DNA of 64,000 nucleotides, taken from the NCBI GenBank assembly GCA_958431225.1, contig OY288107.1, positions 1,577,501 to 1,641,500 on the forward strand. Reading direction: 5' to 3'. The notes beneath the pieces were generated by a model. The model ran no database searches and was not told the DNA's origin. It saw only the letters and a program-made list of their open reading frames with translations. Both the position numbers and the translations under genes were made by a program. Source of the DNA: an uncultured Alphaproteobacteria bacterium (lineage in GTDB: Bacteria; Pseudomonadota; Alphaproteobacteria; Puniceispirillales; UBA1172). Of the stretch, positions 11,234 to 19,229 are shown one piece after another (position 1 is the stretch's first letter; each line of letters opens with the position of its first letter).

Positions 11234-12687
11234 TTTCATCATTTTTCCCCCGCCCCAAGCAATTTTTTCTGCTGATATTATATTGGATTATCGGCTCAAC
11301 ATTATTTTGGAATGTTAGTATCAGCGATATTCTAGCAATAATCTTTGGCGGTGAGTTAGCGGGGGTCGTGCGTGTTTTGGGGCTTGGCATCTATCTCGGC
11401 ATCATGGGCTTGGCGTTTTTTGGTTTTTGGATTTTAGATCGTGAGGCATGGATAAAACGCCCCGGTTTTGTTGCGGTCAGCGGGCTATTGTGGCTAGGTC
11501 TGAGCGCGTTATTATGGGCGGTCAATTTTGGCGAAGTCATGGCATGGGCAGGATTCCCAATGCTAACCCCAAGCGCACCAGTAATCGGTTTAGGCTTTTT
11601 CATCACGCCAGATTTTTTAGGCTTTTATTTGTATTATACTTTATTGACCGTGCTTTTTTATTTGTTCTGGCATTTCTACGCCCCGCATATTTGGCAAAAT
11701 TGGTCCATTCTTGGCTCGGCTTTTATTTTGTTCAGCACCTATTTTGGTGTGCAGGTGTCGGTTGCCATCAATCACTGGCGGCGTCCGTTTTTTGATATGT
11801 TGCAACAAACTTTGGACCAGCCCGGTGATTTCACCCAAGCCGATTTTTATGGCGGGCTTTTGACCTTTACCAGCATTGCGATGGTGGCAGTTTTTTTATT
11901 CACCATGACGCGCTTTTTCGTCAGCCATTATGTGTTCCGTTGGCGCACGGCAATGAATGATTTTTATCTGAGTCACTGGAAAAAACTTCGCAAAGTTGAA
12001 GGCGCATCGCAACGCATCCAAGAAGACACCATGCGTTTTGCTGCGATCATGGAAGATTTGGGCGTTGGGATTGTTGAAGCCTTTATGACGCTATTTGCGT
12101 TCCTGCCGATTTTATTTGCCCTGTCGGTGCATGTGGATGAATTGCCGTTGCTTGGCGCAATTCCGCATCCGCTTTTATGGGCGTCGGTTGTTTGGGCAAT
12201 TTTCGGCACGCTATTATTGGCGTTGGTGGGGATTAAATTACCGGGCTTGCAATTCCGCAATCAAAGGGTTGAGGCAGCCTTCCGCAAAGAGTTAGTCTAT
12301 GGCGAGGACAATGCCAAACGCGCACAACCAGTCACGGTGACGCAACTTTTCGGCAATGTTCGGCGCAATTATTTTCGCATCTTTTTCCACTATGTTTATT
12401 TCAACGCCACGCGCAATTTTTACTTTCAAGCTGATAATATCTTTGCCTTTTTGATTTTGGTGCCGACCTTTGTTGTAGGGAAAATTACATGGGGGATTTT
12501 GCAACAGATTCTAACGGCGTTCGGGCAGGTATCCGCCTCATTCCAACTAGTCGTGACGGCATGGCCGACCATTGTTGAATTGCTTTCCATCTTCAAACGG
12601 CTCAAAGGTTTTGAAGCGGTGCTTTATGGCAAACCTCTGCCCGATTTGGATGAGGCATTTTTGGCGGGCGCGGACAAAGACACCTAG
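11230..12687 (+). CDS. sbmA: SbmA/BacA-family peptide transporter
   Basis: A 485-residue inner-membrane protein of the SbmA/BacA family, which imports proline-rich peptides, bleomycin and related molecules by proton exchange, or affects very-long-chain lipid A in symbionts. Recognisable blocks are GVQVSVAINHWRRPFFDML, RTAMNDFYLSHWKKL, EDTMRFAAIMEDLGVG and KRLKGFEAVL. About eight hydrophobic segments are visible. It is longer than E. coli SbmA (406 aa), mainly at the N-terminus. The start overlaps the rpoN stop by four bases, making it the last gene of the mre-rod operon. The substrate is not predictable. Confidence 0.9.
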   Translation: MISSFFPRPKQFFLLILYWIIGSTLFWNVSISDILAIIFGGELAGVVRVLGLGIYLGIMGLAFFGFWILDREAWIKRPGFVAVSGLLWLGLSALLWAVNFGEVMAWAGFPMLTPSAPVIGLGFFITPDFLGFYLYYTLLTVLFYLFWHFYAPHIWQNWSILGSAFILFSTYFGVQVSVAINHWRRPFFDMLQQTLDQPGDFTQADFYGGLLTFTSIAMVAVFLFTMTRFFVSHYVFRWRTAMNDFYLSHWKKLRKVEGASQRIQEDTMRFAAIMEDLGVGIVEAFMTLFAFLPILFALSVHVDELPLLGAIPHPLLWASVVWAIFGTLLLALVGIKLPGLQFRNQRVEAAFRKELVYGEDNAKRAQPVTVTQLFGNVRRNYFRIFFHYVYFNATRNFYFQADNIFAFLILVPTFVVGKITWGILQQILTAFGQVSASFQLVVTAWPTIVELLSIFKRLKGFEAVLYGKPLPDLDEAFLAGADKDT

Positions 12688-12809
12688 CCCTTGGGTGCTT
12701 TCATGCGAAACATATTTATAATCTGCTCAAAAATCACGCCCTTATGCGAGTTTTCGCGCACAAACTCACGGATTAAGGCTTGGTATTTGATTGTAATTTT
12801 GCGCTTCAT
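12684..12809 (-). CDS. Small basic ORF coupled to extended hldE (41 aa)
   Basis: A 41-codon frame beginning MKRKITIKYQALIREFVREN and ending FRMKAPKG. Its ATG overlaps the stop codon of the extended hldE as ATGA, and its TAG overlaps the 3' end of sbmA by four bases on the opposite strand. It is lysine- and arginine-rich and predicted helical, with no family recognised. The overlap suggests translational coupling, but so short a frame may be chance. Confidence 0.4.
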   Translation of the reverse strand: MKRKITIKYQALIREFVRENSHKGVIFEQIINMFRMKAPKG

Positions 12810-14995
12810 ACCTCACCCCCTTTTTCTATTAGGTTTTCAATGTCCGCTTTCCACCCCGACACAATCTTGTTCATCTTTTCATGCACCTCTGGCGGAATGG
12901 GACTCATTCCCGCATCCTCGCCTACACCATAAACATGCCTACGCTTCACGCCTAATTCATTCAAGGTTTTCATCACCGGCAAATGAATTGCCCGCAGGGT
13001 CTCTGGTAAGTCCTTATGCACTGGTGCCGTCAATTTGTGCCACGCATCGCAAGCCACAAGCACATCCCGCCAGCAATCCCACTGCAAGTCCTTATAGTTC
13101 GCCATAAACGCTTCAATGGCGCGGATGCGTTGCTTGATTATGTCCGCAACATCCGCACTAATCGCCAACGGAATCGGGCGAGGCTTACGGGTTTCTCCGT
13201 AATAAGTGTTGGTATTGATACCATGCTTCTTACGCCACACACTAACATTATTCACCAGCGCATTTATGAGTTCCGCCACATCTAGCCAATCCACGGAATC
13301 CGCCCGGTCAAGCTTCTGGTATTTCCTGCAATGCTCTTTTTGTTGCAAGGCGATGGCACGAATACTAGCCAGAATCTTCCAATTCAATTGAGGCTGATTA
13401 AGATGCGCCTTATTTAGGTAATCCCAAATGCGACAATAAGAATAGTCCGTGTGCTTCTTAACGCGATGAGCATTAATATCCATAGCGTTCATGTGCTTTA
13501 TGATTATGTCTTTCATCGCTTGTGTCTCTGTGGGTGCATCTCTTGGCGGGTCTTTATCGGTGAGATGCGTGGTGGAATATCCCGTGCGCAAGGGGACAAT
13601 ATGCACCGCCCCGCCATTGTCGCGGACGTGTTTGCCGCCGACTATTTTATCGGCTTGATAGTCCCCGCCCTTGACCAACCCATCGGGCGTCAGGGCGGTG
13701 ATGAGTGCCTCGGGCGTATCCTCATCAAATAGCAACACCGCATCAACCGCCGGCAAAGCGGTGAGGGCGTGGGTGCGGGCGTGTTCATTTTGCCGAGGGC
13801 GCCCCGCACCTTTGAGACGGCGCGTTGAAGCATCGCTATTCAACCCCACCACCAAGCGGTCGCCCAATTTCCGTGCCTCATTCAACAGCCAAATATGCCC
13901 GGGATGCAGACAATCAAAACAGCCATTGGTGAAAATAATTTTCTCGCCTTGCTCGCGCCATTGTTGGATTGTTGCGCGCGTTTCATTTTGTGTGAGGCGC
14001 GTGTGCGGTGTCAGCAGTGCCAAAATTTCCCCGGGCGTCAACGACGCCGTGCCGGTTTTTTCCACGACAATCCCCCCGGCAAAATTGGCAAGATGCACGG
14101 CTTCGGCTAATTCCGCCCCGCCTTGCAATCCCGCACCGAGGCTCGCAATCACCGTATCCCCCGCCCCCGAAACATCATAAACCGACCGCGCCATGCTGAC
14201 GATATGCAGAGGCGAGGTGTTGGGACGGCTCAACATGATGCCATTCGCGCCCAAGGTAATCATCATGGCTTTGATGCCGGTGGCGGCGAGAATTTGTTGC
14301 GCGCTAGCATCAAGCGCATCAATATCATCCCCCGCCGACAAAGGCAGATTGTGCCAGCGACAGAATTGATGAAACTCCGCTAGGTTAGGCGTGATAATAT
14401 CGCCGCCACTATAAAACCCCGCATCGCTTTTTTTCGGGTCAATCAGCAGTGTCACATTTTTGCGCGCCTTCTGCACGGCTTTGATAATCTTATCACCAAG
14501 CAAACCTTTATCATAATCCGACATAATCACCATATCGGCATCGGCAAGGGTGGCGGGAATGGCATCACTAACGGCTTTGGCAACGGCAGGCGAACAGGGC
14601 GCGGCGTCCTCATTATCCACGCGCAATAATTGTTGCCCATGCGCGGTAAAGCGCGTTTTGCTAGTGGTCGGACGGGTTTTATCGGCAATGAGTGTCGGGC
14701 GAATGGCGGGTTCGTTGTCTAATGTTTGGCGTAAAATTTCCGCATCCGCATCATCCCCGACCACGCCGATGAGCTGCACATCCGTCCCCAAATGCGCGAG
14801 ATTGCGCGCCACATTCGCCGCCCCCCCGGGCAGATTGAAGATGCTGTCTTGATTGAGAACAGGAATCGGTGCTTCGGGCGAAATGCGCTTCACCGCCCCG
14901 CCAATAAAGCGGTCAAGCATGACATCGCCAATCACAACAACACGCGCGCTTTGCATAGCGGTAAAAATCTGTCCAGCACGAGGGGCGGTCAGCAT
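12806..14995 (-). CDS. hldE: Bifunctional heptose kinase/adenylyltransferase HldE with a 236-residue extension
   Basis: Residues 1 to about 480 are HldE, which makes ADP-heptose for the LPS inner core. The kinase half (VVIGDVMLDRFIGGAVKRIS, VSGAGDTVIASLGAG) is followed by the nucleotidyltransferase half (IIFTNGCFDCLHPGHIWLL). The usual protein ends near GYSTTHL at about residue 475-480. Here the frame continues without a stop for about 240 more residues. That part has a possible internal start at Met494 (MKDIIIKHMNAMDINAH) but no clear ribosome site. It is helical, rich in Trp and charged residues, and unrecognised. The gene start shares one base with the glmU stop (TAATG). The extension could be a fused foreign gene. 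Confidence 0.9.
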   Translation of the reverse strand: MLTAPRAGQIFTAMQSARVVVIGDVMLDRFIGGAVKRISPEAPIPVLNQDSIFNLPGGAANVARNLAHLGTDVQLIGVVGDDADAEILRQTLDNEPAIRPTLIADKTRPTTSKTRFTAHGQQLLRVDNEDAAPCSPAVAKAVSDAIPATLADADMVIMSDYDKGLLGDKIIKAVQKARKNVTLLIDPKKSDAGFYSGGDIITPNLAEFHQFCRWHNLPLSAGDDIDALDASAQQILAATGIKAMMITLGANGIMLSRPNTSPLHIVSMARSVYDVSGAGDTVIASLGAGLQGGAELAEAVHLANFAGGIVVEKTGTASLTPGEILALLTPHTRLTQNETRATIQQWREQGEKIIFTNGCFDCLHPGHIWLLNEARKLGDRLVVGLNSDASTRRLKGAGRPRQNEHARTHALTALPAVDAVLLFDEDTPEALITALTPDGLVKGGDYQADKIVGGKHVRDNGGAVHIVPLRTGYSTTHLTDKDPPRDAPTETQAMKDIIIKHMNAMDINAHRVKKHTDYSYCRIWDYLNKAHLNQPQLNWKILASIRAIALQQKEHCRKYQKLDRADSVDWLDVAELINALVNNVSVWRKKHGINTNTYYGETRKPRPIPLAISADVADIIKQRIRAIEAFMANYKDLQWDCWRDVLVACDAWHKLTAPVHKDLPETLRAIHLPVMKTLNELGVKRRHVYGVGEDAGMSPIPPEVHEKMNKIVSGWKADIENLIEKGGEV

Positions 14996-16335
14996 TATTT
15001 TTTCCTCTCATTTTTAGAATTGCGCCGACGCGCCGCGCCTTTGGGAATCGTCCGCGCTTCCCCCCGTGCCACCACCAAATCACCATCATCCACATCTTTA
15101 GTAATGGTGCTTCCGGCGCCAATCATCGCGCCTTTGCCAACCGCCACCGGTGCCACAAGCGCAGTATTTGAGCCAATAAACGCATCAGCACCAATATGCG
15201 TTTTCGCCTTATCGGTGCCGTCATAATTACAAGTAATCGTCCCCGCCCCGATATTCGCACCCGCACCAATTTCCGCATCGCCCAAATAGGTGAGGTGATT
15301 GGCTTTCGCCCCAATTCCCATATTGAGATTTTTAGTTTCAACAAAATTGCCAATTTTCGCACCCTCCGCTAATGCCGTGCCAGCACGCAAGCGCGCATAC
15401 GGACCAACCACGCACCCGGCGCCAATTTCCGCGCCTTCAATATGGGTAAAAGATTTAATCTCCGCACCCGCACCAATCACCACCCCGCCGCCGATAACCA
15501 CGTGCGGATGGATGATGACATCTTCGCCAAGGCGCGTATCGGCACTCAGAAAAATCGTCTCAGGTGCGCGTAAAGTCGCCCCCGCTTCCATGGCTTCAAG
15601 GCGCAAGCGGGACTGAATCAACGCCTCGGCTTGTGCCAGTTGCGCGCGCGAATTGATGCCCATCACCTCCGATTCTTCGGCAAGCGCGTATGTGGTGGAA
15701 TACCCTTTCGCATGCGCCAAGCCGATAATATCCGTGAGCGTTTTCTCGCCGAGCGTTTCATTGACGCCAACCCCCGCCAGCAATTCAAACAATAACGGCA
15801 TCCGCACCGCCATCAAGCCGCTATTGCATAAGGTAATGGCACGAGTTTTGGCATCGGTGGCTTTGTCTTCAACGATGGCGGTGATGCGTGCGCCATCGGT
15901 AATCAGCCGTCCATAACCCGCCGGGTCGCGCGCTTCAAAACCTAAACAGCAAATCGCATGCCCCGCCGCAATCCCATCAATGAGCGCCCGAAAACACGCC
16001 AACGACACCAAAGGCGTATCGGCAAAAGCAATCACTGCAACCGGGCTAGCCGGGTTGATGGAATCGCGCGCGCATTCCACCGCATCCCCCGTACCGACAG
16101 GATTTTTCTGCACGGCAATTTTGCACGGGAGCGCATCATTTTGTTGAATATGCGCGGAAAATGCGCCCGCATCCGCCGGCACAACCACCACCGCTTCGCT
16201 AGCATGCGCGTGCGCGACACCATCCAGCACCCAATCCACTAGAGGCTTACCACCCAAGCGATGCAAAGGCTTCGGCAGATTTGAACGCATACGGCTTCCC
16301 TTGCCGGCAGCGAGTATGATAGCACTAAAACTCAT
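14995..16335 (-). CDS. glmU: Bifunctional UDP-N-acetylglucosamine synthase GlmU
   Basis: A 446-residue enzyme that acetylates glucosamine-1-phosphate and uridylylates it to UDP-GlcNAc for peptidoglycan and LPS. The N-terminal uridylyltransferase has ILAAGKGSRMRSNLPKPLH. The C-terminal half is a left-handed beta helix of hexapeptide repeats (GAEIGAGCVVGPYARLRAG) with the catalytic acetyltransferase region KANHLTYLGDAEIGAGANIG. It is transcribed away from glmS, which makes its substrate precursor, with 93 bases between the two start codons, and it runs directly into hldE. Confidence 0.96.
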   Translation of the reverse strand: MSFSAIILAAGKGSRMRSNLPKPLHRLGGKPLVDWVLDGVAHAHASEAVVVVPADAGAFSAHIQQNDALPCKIAVQKNPVGTGDAVECARDSINPASPVAVIAFADTPLVSLACFRALIDGIAAGHAICCLGFEARDPAGYGRLITDGARITAIVEDKATDAKTRAITLCNSGLMAVRMPLLFELLAGVGVNETLGEKTLTDIIGLAHAKGYSTTYALAEESEVMGINSRAQLAQAEALIQSRLRLEAMEAGATLRAPETIFLSADTRLGEDVIIHPHVVIGGGVVIGAGAEIKSFTHIEGAEIGAGCVVGPYARLRAGTALAEGAKIGNFVETKNLNMGIGAKANHLTYLGDAEIGAGANIGAGTITCNYDGTDKAKTHIGADAFIGSNTALVAPVAVGKGAMIGAGSTITKDVDDGDLVVARGEARTIPKGAARRRNSKNERKK

Positions 16336-16428
16336 AAGCGTGATTATATGGTCAAAATGCTGTGATGCAAAGATTTATTGCTAATGTCGCGTCCTGCGTA
16401 TAAAAAGAGTGCTATAAAGGAGCGTGTT

Positions 16429-18261
16429 ATGTGCGGAATTATTGGCGCGATAGGCTGTGCGCATGCGGCAGAGATTTTGCTGGCGGGGCTGAAGCGGCTA
16501 GAATATAGGGGCTATGATTCGGCGGGGATTGCCACGGCGGATGCGTCGGGCTTTGCCGTGCGCCGTGCTGTCGGCAAGCTGAGCAACCTAGCATCGACAT
16601 TAGAATCCGAGCCGTTAAGCGGTGAGACGGGCATCGGGCATACACGTTGGGCGACGCATGGCGGGGTCAAGGTGGAAAACGCGCACCCGATTATCGCCGA
16701 TGCGCGCGTAGCCGTGGTGCATAACGGCATCATTGAAAACCACCGCCAGTTGCGGCGCGAACTAACGGCAAAGGGCGCGGTGTTCACGAGCGACACCGAT
16801 AGCGAGGTTTTGGCGCATCTATTCGCCGAAGCCATTGATGCGGGTGGGGGCTTGGCGGAGGCGACCGCATCGGTATTGGCGCAAATTGAGGGTGCGTATG
16901 CGTTCGCGGTGATGGCGCAAGATTTCCCGCATGAATTGGCAATAGCACGGCAGGCGTCGCCGCTAGCGATAGGCTTGGCGGATGGGGCGATGTTTGTGGG
17001 CTCGGACGCGTTGGCGTTGGGGGATGTGAGCGAAAGAATTATATTTTTGAAAGATGGCGATTATGGTGTTTTGACACAAGATGCGGCGGCATTATATGAC
17101 GCCGAAGGGCGCAAAGCCAATCGTGAAATAGTCGCCATAAGCGCCAGCCCGGGGCTAGTGTCCAAAGAGGGCTATCATCATTTCATGGAAAAAGAAATCC
17201 ACGAACAACCCGATGTAGCCTTGCATAGTTTGGGCGCGTTCCAAGATGCGGAGGGGCGGTTGCACCTGCCGTGGGATGTGGATTTTGCGGCGATGAAAGG
17301 CGTGGCGTATTTGGGGGCAGGGACGAGTTATCTAGCCGGTCTAGTAGGGCGGTATTGGATGGAATCCCTAGCGGATTTGCCAGTAGCGGTAGAAATAGCC
17401 TCCGAATTCCGCTACCGCCAACCCGCCATGAGCCAGATTAACCTAGCATTAGGAATATCACAATCAGGCGAATCCCTAGACACATTAATGGCGTTAAAAT
17501 ATGCCGGGGAAAAGGGCGCAGATACCGGCGCATTGGTGAACGTAGCCAGCTCCACCATGGCAAGAGAAGCCAAGCACGTCCTGCTAACCAGAGCCGGGGT
17601 GGAGGTAGGCGTAGCCAGCACAAAATCCTACATGGCACAATTAGTAGTGTTGTTAATTTTAGCAGTGGTTGCCGGGCATCAGAGAGGCGTAATCAACGAC
17701 AAATTAAGACGCGAAATGGAAGTAATGTTGGCAAGCCTACCACGCCTATTGGGCGCAAGCATGGCGTGCATAGATGCCATAAAACCAATAGCCACGTATT
17801 TAGCGAGGGTGAATTCATGCCTATATCTAGGGCGCGGCGTACTATATCCTGTAGCCTTAGAAGGCGCATTAAAATTAAAAGAATTAAGCTACATCCACGC
17901 CGAAGGCTACGCAGGAGGCGAAATGAAACACGGACCCATAGCGTTGATTGAAGAAGGGCTACCAGTAGTAGCATTATTAAGCGACGACAACCATTTCCCC
18001 AAAATGCTAAGCAACATAGTAGAAGCAAAAGCAAGAGGCGCAGAAATCATCCTAATAGCCACAGAATCCGCAATAACAAAAGCCGAAAACGAAGCCGAGA
18101 CAATTACCAAAATGAAAGTAAGTGTCCCAGATTGCAACCCACTCCTAGCCCCAATGGTGTTAAGCCTACCCATACAACAACTAGCCTACCAAACCGCCAC
18201 CCAAAAAGGCACGGATGTGGATCAGCCGCGTAATTTGGCGAAGTCGGTTACTGTGGAATAG
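16429..18261 (+). CDS. glmS: Glutamine-fructose-6-phosphate aminotransferase
   Basis: A 610-residue enzyme that makes glucosamine-6-phosphate. The start at 16429 follows AAAGGAG and gives MCGIIGAIG, in which Cys2 becomes the N-terminal nucleophile; an in-frame ATG upstream would bury it. The glutaminase half contains RLEYRGYDSAGI and GIGHTRWATHGG. The two SIS domains show LGAGTSYLAG, SQSGESLDTL and LGRGVLYPVALEGALKLKEL, and the gene ends PRNLAKSVTVE. From about 17330 to 18200 synonymous codons change to A-ending types (GTA, ATA, CTA, TTA, AGA) that are rare in neighbouring genes, then return to normal. The protein itself looks intact. Confidence 0.95.
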   Translation: MCGIIGAIGCAHAAEILLAGLKRLEYRGYDSAGIATADASGFAVRRAVGKLSNLASTLESEPLSGETGIGHTRWATHGGVKVENAHPIIADARVAVVHNGIIENHRQLRRELTAKGAVFTSDTDSEVLAHLFAEAIDAGGGLAEATASVLAQIEGAYAFAVMAQDFPHELAIARQASPLAIGLADGAMFVGSDALALGDVSERIIFLKDGDYGVLTQDAAALYDAEGRKANREIVAISASPGLVSKEGYHHFMEKEIHEQPDVALHSLGAFQDAEGRLHLPWDVDFAAMKGVAYLGAGTSYLAGLVGRYWMESLADLPVAVEIASEFRYRQPAMSQINLALGISQSGESLDTLMALKYAGEKGADTGALVNVASSTMAREAKHVLLTRAGVEVGVASTKSYMAQLVVLLILAVVAGHQRGVINDKLRREMEVMLASLPRLLGASMACIDAIKPIATYLARVNSCLYLGRGVLYPVALEGALKLKELSYIHAEGYAGGEMKHGPIALIEEGLPVVALLSDDNHFPKMLSNIVEAKARGAEIILIATESAITKAENEAETITKMKVSVPDCNPLLAPMVLSLPIQQLAYQTATQKGTDVDQPRNLAKSVTVE

Positions 18262-18268
18262 GTGGGGG

Positions 18269-18297
18269 TTGTCAAGTTGGTAAAATGGTGCTAGGAT
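18269..18297 (+). promoter_or_regulatory. Putative promoter of the membrane-protein pair
   Basis: TTGTCA (18269-18274) and TAGGAT (18292-18297) are separated by exactly 17 bases. The pair lies just after the glmS stop and 28 bases before the first membrane-protein start, so these genes probably do not depend on glmS transcription. Confidence 0.5.
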
Positions 18298-18324
18298 GAA
18301 GTTGAAATGATGGAGGATTTGATT

Positions 18325-18987
18325 ATGTTTGGCGGTGCTTTTGGTATATGGCAATGGATTGTAGTGTTGGCGACGCTCGCTGTTTTTTTTGTACTTCTCA
18401 AGGGTATGGTTAAGACCGTAAAGCGTAAGCCAATATTTGCCCCATTTTGCATGATTCTCTTGAGTCCTCTTTGGATTATTTGGTCGATTGTTGAGTTATT
18501 TACGAGTGAAATAGAACCCGGGGTGAAAACCACTAAGACTGAAAAAATGAAGTATATTGGCGTTTGGCTTCTTGCTGCTTTTGTCATTAAAATATTAGAC
18601 GCTATCATTGCTGCTTCCATTTTTTCTGAAGCGAATTTTCGCAATATAGATAGTATGAATGATGTATATTTTTTGATCATAGCAACTTCTATCCTTTATG
18701 TTGCAATACATACAGGCGTGTTTGTAATTATCTACAATAGGTTCATCTCGTTAAATATGAAAAAAGTCTTCCCTTATCTGGTTGTATTAAGTGGATTGGG
18801 AACAATGAGGGCAATAGGGGAAGGAGGGCAAGATTTTACTAGTCCCAGTAATTTTACTAGTCCTAGTATGGATACTGAAATTATGGTGGCTCTTTTAATG
18901 TTCTTGTTCTTTTTTGCTAGTGCATTTTTTATCACAATTTTCACAATCCGTGCATACTATATTCGCAAGCCAGACAGATGGCATTAG
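18325..18987 (+). CDS. Hypothetical integral membrane protein (220 aa)
   Basis: An unrecognised membrane protein with two N-terminal hydrophobic segments joined by KGMVKTVKRKPIFAP, the second ending LLSPLWIIWSIVE. Three further hydrophobic stretches follow at roughly residues 80-100, 115-140 and 185-210. The start at 18325 is preferred over 18307 because GGAGG sits 8 bases before it. Its first 57 residues are clearly related to the next gene, and the two ribosome-site regions also match, so the pair arose by duplication. It is AT-rich compared with glmS. It lies beside a reverse transcriptase, but any link is only inference. Confidence 0.75.
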   Translation: MFGGAFGIWQWIVVLATLAVFFVLLKGMVKTVKRKPIFAPFCMILLSPLWIIWSIVELFTSEIEPGVKTTKTEKMKYIGVWLLAAFVIKILDAIIAASIFSEANFRNIDSMNDVYFLIIATSILYVAIHTGVFVIIYNRFISLNMKKVFPYLVVLSGLGTMRAIGEGGQDFTSPSNFTSPSMDTEIMVALLMFLFFFASAFFITIFTIRAYYIRKPDRWH

Positions 18988-19024
18988 AAGTAGCGCCAGT
19001 CAGAAAATGATGGGAGATTAGATT

Positions 19025-19207
19025 ATGGGCGGTGAAATTATTTTAGTCATAATGGCAGTGGTGGTGCTACTCTATCTTCTTGCCTTCCTCATAAAAGGCA
19101 TGATTAAAACCTTCTTACGCCAGCCAATAGTCGCCATACTTTGTGTGATTTTCTTATTTCCCATTTGGATTATCTGGGCGATTATTGAAGCATTGATAGA
19201 TGATTAA
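19025..19207 (+). CDS. Small two-helix membrane protein (60 aa), paralogue of the preceding gene
   Basis: A 60-residue protein with two hydrophobic helices around a basic turn KGMIKTFLRQPIVAI and the ending FPIWIIWAIIEALIDD. The same pattern (KGM.KT, R.PI.A, P.WIIW.I.E) forms the N-terminus of the gene 37 bases upstream. The leader TGATGGGAGATTAGATT before this ATG also resembles the leader of that gene. This suggests a tandem duplication in which one copy is short, or lost its C-terminal part. Function unknown. Confidence 0.65.
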   Translation: MGGEIILVIMAVVVLLYLLAFLIKGMIKTFLRQPIVAILCVIFLFPIWIIWAIIEALIDD

Positions 19208-19229
19208 AGCCCAAAATTGTCTATCATGC

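Noticed and set aside
17412..18173. Several antisense open frames opposite the 3' half of glmS
   Set aside because: They arise because the codon-shifted part of glmS lacks antisense stops; they have no ribosome sites or recognisable domains, while the glmS frame is fully conserved.
18325..19207. SLATT-domain effector assignment for the membrane proteins
   Set aside because: SLATT proteins accompany some RTs, but the two-helix pattern here lacks the helical cytoplasmic part I would expect, so no family is claimed.
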